A stretch of 35,839 nt of DNA from an uncultured Ruminiclostridium sp. Its GTDB lineage: Bacteria > Bacillota > Clostridia > Oscillospirales > Ruminococcaceae. The position numbers were made by a program, and so were the translations under genes. This document shows positions 1 to 8,527 of the stretch, piece by piece; position 1 is the first letter of the stretch, and every line of letters starts with the position of its first letter. Location: NCBI GenBank assembly GCA_910579265.1, contig CAJTTE010000026.1:1-35839 (forward strand). The letters run 5' to 3'. The notes under the pieces are model-generated. The model was not told the origin of the DNA. It did not search any database and worked only from the letters and a program-made list of their open reading frames with translations.

Positions 1-41
1 GGCTTTCTCTCAATATCTTTTTTTTCGATTGTCCAATATCT

Positions 42-57
42 ATTGTAGCTCTACAAT
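42..57. promoter_or_regulatory. Palindrome upstream of a promoter, possible operator
   Basis: ATTGTAG and CTACAAT form a perfect 7-bp inverted repeat around a 2-base centre. It lies about 28 bases upstream of the -35 box at 86-91. The position fits an operator or activator site, but no known regulator consensus is recognised. Confidence 0.35.
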
Positions 58-85
58 TCTTTTAATGCCATACCACAAAAAACGA

Positions 86-114
86 TTGACTAAAGAGAAA
101 AAATGTATTATAAT
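86..114 (+). promoter_or_regulatory. Sigma-A type promoter
   Basis: A -35 TTGACT (86-91) and a -10 TATAAT (109-114) are separated by exactly 17 bases. Transcription should begin near 121, leaving a leader of about 280 bases before the membrane-protein gene at 401. Confidence 0.75.
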
Positions 115-120
115 ATAAAC

Positions 121-400
121 GTATACGTGTCTTAAAGCTTGTTTGCATATCAAACAGTTTATGAGCTGCTTTACACAGCAAGGAAATCCAGGGCGATATA
201 CTAAACTCAACTATGTGAAGCAATGCAAATTCCAGGCATGCAAAAGCAACGCTGTTTGCTACTGTATCCAGTAATAATAAAATCCTCTTGAAATAAATAT
301 ATGGGCTTGTACTTATTTTATTACACAGCCTCTTTAAAAAGTGTGAACAGGCGCATACCGACAGAGAAAGAAAAAATATGCGGTCATATTTAAGGAGATA
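121..400 (+). other. Long untranslated leader of the 401 gene
   Basis: No coding frame is supported between the promoter and the ribosome binding site. Small hairpins can be drawn, such as GTTTG/CAAAC near 139-152 and GCATA/TATGC near 353-379. No riboswitch class was recognised and no intrinsic terminator is evident. It could be a regulatory leader or a separate small RNA. Confidence 0.35.
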
Positions 401-1282
401 ATGTTGATTATGGGTAAAAATTCTAAGATTCTTTTGATTTTCACCGTTGTCACAGCTGCCGTTTCAGTACTGTTTCGTGTTTTTCAGCTTCTGGTGGCGG
501 TAGATTACAGTGAAATGGGGTTTTTTAGCCCCGATGCGGGATTTCTGGCTTCCCAGGGCCTGTATATCATCTTTGCGGCAGGTGCCGTCGCTTTAACGGC
601 GGGTGCCGTTCTTGACAAAAGGAAGGGCAGCAGCTCCTTTTCCGTTATGCCCCAAGCCTTTGATCCGAAACAGACCGCCGTTATGGGCGGAGCGTTTCTG
701 ATCGGCGCATGCTTGAGATTATATGATCTCGTTTTTAATTTCGGAGGCTTTTCGGTAGACTTTTTCGGTGAAGTTATTATTTTTGCAGTGTTTACCGCTA
801 TAGGCTTCATTCTTCTCGCACATAAGGGCCTTAAACCCGCAACCGGATATCTTCAGCTTGTTATTTCAATAAGCTATACCGTTAAAGCCGCGTCCTTGTT
901 TATGCAGGATACAATAATAGTGCGTGTGAGCGACGAGCTTATTCTTCTCTTGTCCTATGTGGCTTCAGTATTGTTTTTTCTTGCCTTGGGAAGATTTATT
1001 TCATCCAATGAAAGCAAATCTTCAAGATTCAAGCTTATCGTATTCGCAGGCGCAAGCACGATACTGTCCCTTTGCGCTTCGCTTCCGGGTCATATAGCAC
1101 TTATAATCGACAGCAACTATATGAAGGGTCATATGGAGATGCATCCTATTTCTCAGTTGGGAACCGCAATTGTTGCAGCCGCGGTTCTGGCAGTAATGTA
1201 CCGCAAGAAAAACTATATTGAAAAAAACGGTGAACCGGATGAAAAAAATGAAAACAGCGAAAATGTCCGTGTTCCGGAATAA
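401..1282 (+). CDS. Multipass membrane protein of unknown function
   Basis: About 290 residues with roughly seven to eight hydrophobic segments (approximately residues 10-33, 47-68, 94-115, 118-140, 150-166, 176-197, 209-235 and 250-266) and a short, highly charged C-terminal tail. No enzymatic motif was recognised. AAGGAG at 392-397 is only 3 bases from ATG 401, 6 from an in-frame TTG at 404 and 12 from ATG 410, so the exact start is uncertain. The 3' end overlaps the start of the next gene, a lipoprotein, which suggests translational coupling and a shared role at the cell envelope. A consensus promoter lies about 280 bases upstream. The call as a membrane protein is secure; its function is unknown. 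Confidence 0.8.
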   Translation: MLIMGKNSKILLIFTVVTAAVSVLFRVFQLLVAVDYSEMGFFSPDAGFLASQGLYIIFAAGAVALTAGAVLDKRKGSSSFSVMPQAFDPKQTAVMGGAFLIGACLRLYDLVFNFGGFSVDFFGEVIIFAVFTAIGFILLAHKGLKPATGYLQLVISISYTVKAASLFMQDTIIVRVSDELILLLSYVASVLFFLALGRFISSNESKSSRFKLIVFAGASTILSLCASLPGHIALIIDSNYMKGHMEMHPISQLGTAIVAAAVLAVMYRKKNYIEKNGEPDEKNENSENVRVPE

Positions 1283-2654
1283 AAGGTTTTTTACCGGACT
1301 GACCGCTTTTCTGAGCCTGACAGTTCTTTTAAGCGGATGCACCATATTTGACGCCTCTCTTGACGTTCTTCTTTCGCCTCCCAAGCTGACGGAAGCGCAG
1401 ACGGCCATATATAACGCCCTTATACGTAATACGGGCGAACAGATCGATCTCGTTTATCCACGCAGAGGCGATTACCGAAGCCCGTTTGTTCTATATGATA
1501 TAGACGGCGAAAAAACCGATGAGGCCATCGTGTTTTACCGCGAAAAAGCCTCTTCCCTTCAAACCGAAGGAAGCCTAAGGATCAATCTTCTTGACCAGAG
1601 GGACGGTGAATGGATATCTGTCTATGACCGGCCGCTGACCGGAATCGATGTGGAGCAGGTTGATTTTTACAATTTCAGCGGTACCGAGGGCAATATAAAT
1701 ATCGTCGTAAGCTGTTCGGTCCTCAGTCAAACAGAAAAATCCCTCTGCGTCCTTGAATATTCAGAAAAAGCCCTTGTTCCAATATACAGCGGAAACTACA
1801 GCTTCATGGACGCGGTCCACTTAAACAGCGACCAGCGTCCCGAGCTTTTCCTGGTCAGTTATGACGCCGCTCTCGGCTACAACTCGGCATTTATTTTAGG
1901 AAACACCTCAAAAACTTATGAGGAAGGGAATTCCTTTGGCATCATAAGCAGCATCCCCCTATACTCCGACGTAGCGGGAATACAAAGACTGATCAGGCAA
2001 AGGATAAAGGAAAACGATTACCTGATCTTTCTGGACTACGGAAAGGGCGACAACGCTTATGGCACGCAGATACTTCACTGCTTCAATGACAATTTAACCT
2101 ATATATCATCAGAAAGCCTTTCAAGAAGGAATAATTCCAATGTCCCGCTTCTATACAGCGCCGATATCGACGGAGACGGGCGGATAGAAATACCCGTTAC
2201 CGTACCCGTGGCGGGATATGAATCGCTTACTATCCCCGAACAGATGTTTTTTGTGGAGTGGTATTATTCAGACGAAGAAAACAACTTTAATGTCAATAAG
2301 AAATTTGTAACATATGTAAGCCTGGGAGGAGAGTATGTTTTTTATATGCCGGTAAGGTGGCAGGGATTTGTTACTATTGAAAAAAACGGAAATATAATTA
2401 ATTTCGTAGTATATGAGCCCGGAACTTCCGTTCCTCCCGTTTTGCTGTCAATATGCGTTTCAACGAGCTTGCCCGCAGCAAATGAAGGATGGGAACGATA
2501 CGGAGAAAAGGACAGCAATGTTTATATCAAAACAGCTACCGGCGACGATCCAATGGCTTTAACGGCAGATGAACTCAAAAGCTGCCTTTCCCTTACCAAT
2601 GTAATACAGGCAGCCGGAAGCACAGTTTCGAGCAAAGACAGAGGCCGGAAATAA
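1239..2654 (+). CDS. Lipoprotein with VCBS/FG-GAP-like acidic repeats
   Basis: An exported lipoprotein of about 470 residues. A basic n-region and hydrophobic core are followed by the lipobox LLSGC, whose Cys would be lipidated. The mature part has repeated acidic motifs, DIDGEKTDEAIVFY, LNSDQRPELFLVSYD and DIDGDGRIEIPV, resembling VCBS/FG-GAP beta-propeller repeats. The start is ambiguous. In-frame candidates are TTG 1218, ATG 1239, ATG 1248 and ATG 1263; 1239 was chosen because GGTGA lies about 6 bases upstream. All of them overlap the preceding membrane-protein gene, so the two are probably translated together. The likely role is extracellular binding or sensing at the envelope; this is inference. 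No enzymatic motif was seen. Confidence 0.8.
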   Translation: MKKMKTAKMSVFRNKRFFTGLTAFLSLTVLLSGCTIFDASLDVLLSPPKLTEAQTAIYNALIRNTGEQIDLVYPRRGDYRSPFVLYDIDGEKTDEAIVFYREKASSLQTEGSLRINLLDQRDGEWISVYDRPLTGIDVEQVDFYNFSGTEGNINIVVSCSVLSQTEKSLCVLEYSEKALVPIYSGNYSFMDAVHLNSDQRPELFLVSYDAALGYNSAFILGNTSKTYEEGNSFGIISSIPLYSDVAGIQRLIRQRIKENDYLIFLDYGKGDNAYGTQILHCFNDNLTYISSESLSRRNNSNVPLLYSADIDGDGRIEIPVTVPVAGYESLTIPEQMFFVEWYYSDEENNFNVNKKFVTYVSLGGEYVFYMPVRWQGFVTIEKNGNIINFVVYEPGTSVPPVLLSICVSTSLPAANEGWERYGEKDSNVYIKTATGDDPMALTADELKSCLSLTNVIQAAGSTVSSKDRGRK

Positions 2655-3373
2655 AAAAACATATCTATTGGTTTTTAAAAATTCCGTACCGGATAAGCAA
2701 TTTAAAAATAAATACGATTCCATGCGGCTTTATCAAAGCCCGACTAACGGTGATTTAATAAAGTCATCGGACAACGCCAGGTCTATAATGAAAAAAGCAA
2801 CCTCCTTTAATATAATAAAGAATCATGCGCCGCAGAAATATCCGGCAGTAAAAGCGCTTCCGTTTTATAAATCCGTGCAATCCTACACCCGTTTTTACGG
2901 CTTCGTATATTAGTGAATTTACGACGAAAATATGAAAAAATGTTTTAAGGCAATACCGCATAATAATTGCGTGTGAATTGCGCAGTCAGATTTTTCGTCG
3001 GCTTGCATAAATTCGACGCAGGAATACCGACGTATTTCAAGGAGAATTTGTGTAAGATGACGGAAAATATGCAAGCAAGTCGTGCGCAAAGCCGTTAGGC
3101 GGTCATTGTGCGGTGTTGCCTTAACTCTTCCGAATGGAATATATTCAGGAAACAAAGCCGGATCCCCGGCAAAACCGAAGGTCGGACCAACAAAGGAAGC
3201 CAACCTTAAACACGGACAGCGAACCGACAGACGAAAAGCCTCACGTCTTCTGCCGTAACAGGCTCAAGACAACATACTTTATGCTTTTGCAAAGCTTTCG
3301 CTCATACAACAAGCAATGGATGTACAGATATCGGATCAATTTAATCAAAGATCATTTTCAAAAGAAAGCGGTG
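2655..3373. other. Intergenic region with one repeat, no supported gene
   Basis: 2655-2943 has no convincing coding sequence; a short frame near 2668 lacks a ribosome binding site. 2944-3124 is a copy of repeat family 1 in minus orientation. 3125-3373 is open in the frame of the following regulator, but it has no homology to the receiver fold and gives an over-long protein, so it is treated as untranslated. Confidence 0.6.
2944..3124 (-). repeat. MITE-like repeat family 1, copy 1
   Basis: A 181-bp element bounded by TTTAAGGCAATACCGC and its inverted counterpart, TGTGCGGTGTTGCCTTAA. The interior matches the copies at 4390, 22182 and 25060 along its whole length but lies in the opposite orientation. 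Internal GCTTGCATA and TATGCAAGC are also inverted. No transposase is encoded. It sits between the lipoprotein gene and the response regulator. Confidence 0.85.
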
Positions 3374-4072
3374 ATGAACTTGGCGGTAAAACGTGTTCTG
3401 GTATGTGAGGATGAAGACGCGATACGTGATTTTATCGTATTAAATCTTAAAAGAGCAGAATATGAGGTATACGACGCCAACTGCGGAGAAAAAGCTCTTG
3501 AGCTTTTTGACAAGGAAAGCTTTTCCGTGGTAATACTGGATATCATGATGCCGGGAATAAGCGGTATAGACGTATGCAGACAGCTCAGAGAAAAGGATAA
3601 GCATATCGGAATAATAATGCTCACCGCAAAAAGCCAGGAAACGGATAAGATCGAGGGTCTATCCAGCGGCGCGGACGATTATATAACAAAGCCCTTTTCT
3701 CCCTCGGAGCTGGTTGCGAGAGTAGACGCCATATACCGAAGAATATGCTCTTATGACGGTTCGGACAAGAAAAAAGTCATAAAATCAGGCCCCTTCGTGC
3801 TGGATCCTCAAAGCAGGAGCATTACAAAAAACGGCGTAGGAATCGAGCTTACCCAAATAGAATACGGGCTAATAGAATATTTTATAGCAAACACCGGAGT
3901 TGCACTGGACAGAAACACAATATTAAAAAAAATATGGCAGGACGAATTTTTCAGCGACGATAAAATAGTCGACGTAAACGTCCGGCGGCTCCGTATGAAA
4001 ATAGAAGACAACCCCTCATCGCCGTCCTACATACAAACGGTCTGGGGATACGGATACAAGTGGACAATATAA
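3374..4072 (+). CDS. OmpR/PhoB-family response regulator, WalR/PhoP-like
   Basis: A DNA-binding response regulator of 232 residues, the usual family length. The receiver domain (about 1-120) has the acidic pocket CEDED, phospho-acceptor Asp56 in DIMMPG, the conserved Thr in MLTAK and the Lys in TKPF. The C-terminal winged helix (about 135-232) contains VDVNVRRLRMKIEDNPS, very close to the recognition helix of WalR, and ends with a GYGYKW wing. ATG 3374 is preferred because upstream in-frame codons add about 80 residues with no homology. GTG 3371 is an alternative and the ribosome binding site is weak. Its partner kinase begins 547 bases downstream, beyond a repeat. It is a candidate for binding the 11-bp-period TGTAA array at 31009-31069. 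Confidence 0.93.
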   Translation: MNLAVKRVLVCEDEDAIRDFIVLNLKRAEYEVYDANCGEKALELFDKESFSVVILDIMMPGISGIDVCRQLREKDKHIGIIMLTAKSQETDKIEGLSSGADDYITKPFSPSELVARVDAIYRRICSYDGSDKKKVIKSGPFVLDPQSRSITKNGVGIELTQIEYGLIEYFIANTGVALDRNTILKKIWQDEFFSDDKIVDVNVRRLRMKIEDNPSSPSYIQTVWGYGYKWTI

Positions 4073-4619
4073 CGATAAAGCGGCATCCGCCTTTAAAACG
4101 GACGGGTCTTATACACGAAGGCCGGGATACGGACGGCCCGGATGCTCAATGCTTTTTGCGCCGGCAGCCTTCTGAACAAAATTTATACCCGGGATGTATG
4201 TCCGCAAAAACTGTCCGTGTTGATCATCCGCCGGGTATGCTTAAGTCAGGGCAAAGGCTTTATCTTAGGCTCTCAAGCGGCAGCCGCTACGGTTTAGAAT
4301 TCAAAAACAATAAATTTTGAATTATTTTAAAACGTCCTCGGCACAGCAGCAGAAAAGACGCTCAGACAGCTTTGTGAGCACACATTTTATTTAAGGCAAT
4401 ACCGTACAATGAGCGCCTGACGGCTTTGCGTGCGACTTGCTTGCATATTTTCCGTCATCTTACACAAATTCTCCTTGAAATACGTCAGTATTCCTGCGTC
4501 GAATTTATGCAAGCTGACGAAAAACCTGACTGCGCAATTCATACGCAATCATTGTGCGGTGTTGCCTTAAAGCAAGCTCCGATACAAAAATCCGGTTATC
4601 TGAAATAGGGTGTATTTAA
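4073..4619. other. Spacer between regulator and kinase genes
   Basis: A response regulator and its kinase are normally adjacent; here 547 bases separate them. 4390-4571 is repeat family 1. The stretch 4073-4389 contains an open frame (about 4060-4320) overlapping the regulator's 3' end. It has biased composition, no ribosome binding site and no recognisable domain, so it is not called a gene. Confidence 0.6.
4390..4571 (+). repeat. MITE-like repeat family 1, copy 2
   Basis: A 182-bp element from TTTAAGGC to GCCTTAAA with about 21-bp imperfect inverted ends and the same interior as the other copies. It lies between the response regulator and the kinase. Read on the plus strand it is open in one frame; read on the minus strand it carries AAGGAG followed by an ATG and a 22-23-codon frame. 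Neither is claimed as a gene. Confidence 0.9.
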
Positions 4620-6050
4620 GTGTCTAAAAAAAGAAGTATTGCAACACGTTGGTTTGTCAACAGCTTCAGCATAACGGTGATCATTATGCTGATAGTGACC
4701 GTGGGAATCTACACCACCGCCAAATCCTACTACTATAATGCCGTCAACCAGTATCTTAACTCCGAAGCCAATATTATCGCCGAGGTCCTCACACGGTTTT
4801 ATGAGGATTCGCCTACCAACTATGCGGATGAAGTCCGTGATACGGTCGAATATTTCAAGAAAAAAAACGTCATGGAGCTTATGGCTATCGATAAAGAGGG
4901 AAATATCAGAATCTCCAGCAGCGGATTTTCTCCGGAAAACGAAACCGAAATGCCTGATTATAACGACGCCATGAACGGCGAAAGCGGCACGGGCTCATAT
5001 GTGGGCAAGCTCAACAGAAGCTCGGTAAGCGAAAAATATATGGCCGTCACAGTTAAGATCAAGTCAGGGAACTCCGACTACAGCGCAGTACGGGTAATGA
5101 CAAGCCTGGAAAAAATAGATTCACAGCTTATGCGAATGCTGGCCGCAGCCTTCGGGGTGTCGCTCTTTGTTTTATTGCTGGTATTTTTTATGGGAATTTA
5201 CTTTATAACATCTATACTGTCTCCTATCAAAGCAATGTCAAGATCGGCAAAAAAACTCGCAAAGGGAGACTTTTCCGGACGTATACCCATACTCAGGAAC
5301 GATGAGATCGGAGATCTGTGCGAAACCTTCAACAATATGGCGGACGAGCTTGCCAACAGCGAGAAAATCAAAAACGACTTTATAAGCTCCGTTTCACATG
5401 AGCTAAGAACACCTCTAACCGCCATAAAAGGATGGAGCGAAACCATAATGGAAATGAAGGACGGAGAAACGCTTGTCAAGGGCATGAGAGTAATAATTAC
5501 CGAAACGGAACGCCTTTCCTCAATGGTAGAGGAGCTGCTGGACTTTTCACGTATTCAGAACAAACGGCTTCTGCTACAGAAGGCAAATACCGATATAATC
5601 GCAGAGCTTGCCGACGCGGTGCTGGTTTATACGGAAAGAGCAAATAAAAACGGAATCAAAATCAATTACCACGAGCCGGACGACGTGGCTATGATCTTCG
5701 GAGATAAAAACCGTCTCAGACAGGTCTTTCTGAATATACTGGACAATGCCATTAAATATATAGGAAATGAAGGTATAATTACAGTAGAAGCAAATTTAAA
5801 GAGCGATTCCATCGAAATCAAAATAACGGACAACGGCTGCGGCATAAGCAAGGAGGATCTCCCCAAGGTAAAAAACCGTTTTTACAAGGCAAATAATACG
5901 ATCAGAGGCTCAGGTATCGGACTATCGGTCGCAGACGAGCTTGTTTCGCTTCACGGCGGACGGCTTGAGATAGAAAGCGAGCTGGGAAAAGGAACATCAG
6001 TCAGTATCGTGCTTCCTACCATTTCCAAAAAGGAAGACGTAATCATTTAG
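4620..6050 (+). CDS. HAMP-containing sensor histidine kinase
   Basis: A membrane kinase of 476 residues, the probable partner of the regulator at 3374. Transmembrane segment 1 (about 15-33) and segment 2 (about 173-197) flank an extracytoplasmic sensor of about 135 residues that contains AIDKEGNI, typical of PAS/Cache-like sensors. A HAMP linker (about 195-248) is followed by HisKA with SHELRTPLTAIKGW, where His260 is the phosphorylated residue. The catalytic ATPase domain has an N box (NILDNAIKY), DNGCGIS and GSGIGLS. There is no cytoplasmic PAS domain, unlike canonical WalK, so orthology to WalK is unproven. The start is GTG 4620; the next in-frame ATG lies inside the first membrane helix. 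Family repeats precede and follow the gene. Confidence 0.93.
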   Translation: MSKKRSIATRWFVNSFSITVIIMLIVTVGIYTTAKSYYYNAVNQYLNSEANIIAEVLTRFYEDSPTNYADEVRDTVEYFKKKNVMELMAIDKEGNIRISSSGFSPENETEMPDYNDAMNGESGTGSYVGKLNRSSVSEKYMAVTVKIKSGNSDYSAVRVMTSLEKIDSQLMRMLAAAFGVSLFVLLLVFFMGIYFITSILSPIKAMSRSAKKLAKGDFSGRIPILRNDEIGDLCETFNNMADELANSEKIKNDFISSVSHELRTPLTAIKGWSETIMEMKDGETLVKGMRVIITETERLSSMVEELLDFSRIQNKRLLLQKANTDIIAELADAVLVYTERANKNGIKINYHEPDDVAMIFGDKNRLRQVFLNILDNAIKYIGNEGIITVEANLKSDSIEIKITDNGCGISKEDLPKVKNRFYKANNTIRGSGIGLSVADELVSLHGGRLEIESELGKGTSVSIVLPTISKKEDVII

Positions 6051-6232
6051 GGCGCATCTGAAAAAATGTACAATTATGCTAAGGGCACGGTGATTTCAAG
6101 AAAAAGCGAAGAAATATAAGGGGATCTCGCAGTTTTGCCTTTGATATGGCCATCGGCATCCTTTGATGCGGAAGGCGTCCGCAGTCAGTAGTAACAGTGC
6201 AGATCACGGCTTTTTAAACAGCCCCTAAAATG
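6049..6232 (+). repeat. Repeat family 4, copy in plus orientation
   Basis: It begins with TAGGGCGCATCTGAAAAAA right at the kinase stop codon and ends near CTTTTTAAACAGCCCCTAAA. It shares short blocks (GTGATTTCAAG, GCGAAGAAATA, TTTGATGCG, GCGTCCGC) with the minus-strand copies near 8530, 17413, 30694 and 32655. The copies are diverged, so the boundaries are approximate. Confidence 0.6.
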
Positions 6233-6585
6233 AATTTATAATTTTTCAAGCGACCCGCGCCAAGCATACAAAACCGTTCCTATGCCAACCGCATAAGCCG
6301 TATGCCGCGGACAAGTAAACCGGAGGATCGCCCCGGCAAAGCCGTTTTTGATGAATGACAATACCATAAAAGCCGTTTTATCGGAATACGGGCTCATATG
6401 CCGCGCAGCCGTCATATTTTCGGACGTGCTTTTAAAGGCCTGACGCAGATCTTGTTTTTCAAACCGACGAATCCGGGCTCCGCCGCAATACCGGCAGGAT
6501 TATGCGCAGCAGATAGAAAAAACACCAGAGAGAAAAAGCACCGACCATACAATTAAACATTACCATATTTTCAAAAGAAAGGCGT
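6233..6585. other. Intergenic, nothing recognised
   Basis: No supported coding frame, RNA gene or clear promoter. The bases just upstream of 6586 supply the ribosome binding site AGAAAGG for the next gene. Confidence 0.5.
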
Positions 6586-7581
6586 ATGATGAGTAAAAGA
6601 GAAAAACCCGTTAAGCGCACCACCGTAGGCGGGCAGGCGCTTATCGAAGGCATTATGATGCTGGGCGTCAGCCGGGGAGCTATGGCCGTCCGTACAAAAA
6701 GCGGGGAAATAGACCTGGAGGAATGGGATATACCGGAAAAAAAGTGGTATCAGAAATGTCCGTTTATACGCGGAATATTTAATTTCGTCAGCCAGCTTAA
6801 AACAGGAATGACGTATATGAATAAGTCCATGGAAAAATCCGGTTACCTGGACGATGATGACGAAGAGCCTTCAAGATTCGAAAAATGGCTTAACGACAAA
6901 TTCGGAGACAAGCTTATCTCCGTAATCTCCTTTATCGGAGGTTTTCTCGGAATAGCCCTTGCTCTGGTTTTATTTATTTTCGTTCCGACCTGGGCTTTCA
7001 CCGGCATTCAGACCCTTGCGGGAGAGACGGACATTTCAGCTTTCCGTTCACTTTTTGAAGGCGTCATCAAAATCGGCATCTATATTTTATACTTATGGCT
7101 CACCTCTCTTATGAAGGACATACGCAGGACCTATGAATACCACGGAGCGGAGCATAAAACCATCGCCGCATATGAGGCCGGAGAGGAGCTTACGGTAGAG
7201 AATGTCAAAAAGCATATAAGGTTTCATCCGCGGTGCGGTACCAGCTTTATATTCCTGGTACTTGCGGTAAGCATACTCGTCACCTCCGTAGTGCCCATAA
7301 ACAGCGAGTACTTCATTCAATGGCTCGGTGCAAGCAAATTTATCGCCGATCTGCTTCGAGTTGTCTGCAAGGTGCTTCTTCTTCCTTTTATAGTTGGAAT
7401 AAGCTATGAAATCATACGGTTGGCGGGAAGGTACGACAATATTCTCACCCGCATTATTTCCGCTCCCGGCCTCGCAATGCAAAGGCTTACCACAAAAGAA
7501 CCCGACAGCGGACAGATCGAATGCGCCATCGCGGCTATAACCCCCTGTCTGCCTAAGGAAGGCGAGGATGATAAATGGTAA
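6586..7581 (+). CDS. yqhQ: DUF1385 membrane protein YqhQ
   Basis: A DUF1385 family protein of about 331 residues. It starts with the conserved segment VGGQALIEGIMMLG. Membrane helices lie at about 100-125, 150-170, 210-232 and 245-270. The family signature RTYEYHGAEHKTIAAYE sits in the middle, followed by FHPRCGTSF. The His/Glu/Cys-rich motifs suggest a metal site, but the biochemical activity of the family is not known to me. ATG 6586 and ATG 6589 are adjacent; AGAAAGG at 6575-6581 favours the second slightly. The gene overlaps prmC by 7 bases. This pairing with prmC is common in Firmicutes and indicates co-transcription. Confidence 0.92.
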   Translation: MMSKREKPVKRTTVGGQALIEGIMMLGVSRGAMAVRTKSGEIDLEEWDIPEKKWYQKCPFIRGIFNFVSQLKTGMTYMNKSMEKSGYLDDDDEEPSRFEKWLNDKFGDKLISVISFIGGFLGIALALVLFIFVPTWAFTGIQTLAGETDISAFRSLFEGVIKIGIYILYLWLTSLMKDIRRTYEYHGAEHKTIAAYEAGEELTVENVKKHIRFHPRCGTSFIFLVLAVSILVTSVVPINSEYFIQWLGASKFIADLLRVVCKVLLLPFIVGISYEIIRLAGRYDNILTRIISAPGLAMQRLTTKEPDSGQIECAIAAITPCLPKEGEDDKW

Positions 7582-8417
7582 TTATTTTACTAAGACGAAA
7601 GCTTAAGGCGCTTTTGGAGCAAGCCGATCCGGACAGCGCGGTTTTTGAAACGGAACAGCTTATAAAATGGGTGACCGGCGGCAGCTCTCTCTTTATGCCG
7701 CCTGACAGCGAGGTAAACGAAGAAGCCGCTCAAAGGGCGATCGAAGCGGCACAGCGCAGAATAAAGGGAGAACCGCTTCAATACATCATAGGAGAATGGG
7801 ATTTTTACGGTCTGACCTTCAAGGTGGGAGAAGGCGTCCTTATTCCCCGCCCGGAAACGGAGCTTTTGGTCGAAACGGCGCTCAACGAGCTTCCCGACAA
7901 CGGAAAGATCATAGATCTGTGTTCAGGAAGCGGATGTATTCCGATAGCAATAGCCAAAAACGCGGATTGCAGGTGCTGGGGAATAGAAATAAGCGATAAA
8001 GCCCTTGAATACTTCAGGGAAAATATTATCGTCAACGACGCATCCGACTCAGTTACCGCATTTAAAGGAGACATCCTTAATCCGGACGGAGAACTTATGG
8101 CAGCGTTGCCCGACAAATGCGATATCATTACCGCCAATCCGCCTTACCTTACCGCCAAGGAGATGAGCAACCTTCAAAAGGAGGTTCGTCACGAGCCTGA
8201 AACCGCTTTATTCGGCGGTACGGACGGTCTTGACTTTTACCGCAGGATTTTTTCCTTATGGAAAGACAAACTTTCCATAAGAGGAAGCTTTATAGTGGAA
8301 GTAGGAGACAAGCAGGCGGAAAGCGTTGCAGAAATCATGAAAAACGAAGGATTGCGCACCCAGATCTTTTCCGATCTTAACAATATAAAGCGCACAATTC
8401 TGGGACGTACCGCCTAA
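7575..8417 (+). CDS. prmC: Release factor glutamine methyltransferase PrmC
   Basis: A 280-residue SAM-dependent N5-glutamine methyltransferase that modifies the GGQ glutamine of peptide-chain release factors in the cytoplasm. The N-terminal helical domain (about 1-85) binds the release factor. The catalytic domain has the SAM loop DLCSGSGCIPIAIA and the substrate motif NPPY (188-191). QYIIGEWDFYG and LIPRPETELLVE are characteristic of PrmC, as distinct from other NPPY methyltransferases. ATG 7575 overlaps the yqhQ stop codon, so translation is probably coupled. The usual partner prfA is not next to it; a repeat and recA follow. Confidence 0.96.
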   Translation: MVIILLRRKLKALLEQADPDSAVFETEQLIKWVTGGSSLFMPPDSEVNEEAAQRAIEAAQRRIKGEPLQYIIGEWDFYGLTFKVGEGVLIPRPETELLVETALNELPDNGKIIDLCSGSGCIPIAIAKNADCRCWGIEISDKALEYFRENIIVNDASDSVTAFKGDILNPDGELMAALPDKCDIITANPPYLTAKEMSNLQKEVRHEPETALFGGTDGLDFYRRIFSLWKDKLSIRGSFIVEVGDKQAESVAEIMKNEGLRTQIFSDLNNIKRTILGRTA

Positions 8418-8527
8418 TCACCGATCATAGCGCCTGACAAAACAAATATGCTTTTTTCACGGCTTTATATGAATTTCACATCAAAAAACACTCTCAGACT
8501 TCCGGTTTTCTCAAAAAACGACACCGT

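Noticed and set aside
121..400. 6S RNA or a known riboswitch in the first leader
   Set aside because: No long bulged hairpin or conserved riboswitch core could be drawn by eye.
2668..2913. Open frame after the VCBS-like lipoprotein
   Set aside because: TTG start without a ribosome binding site and no domain.
4060..4320. 86-codon open frame overlapping the response regulator end
   Set aside because: No ribosome binding site, odd composition and no family resemblance.
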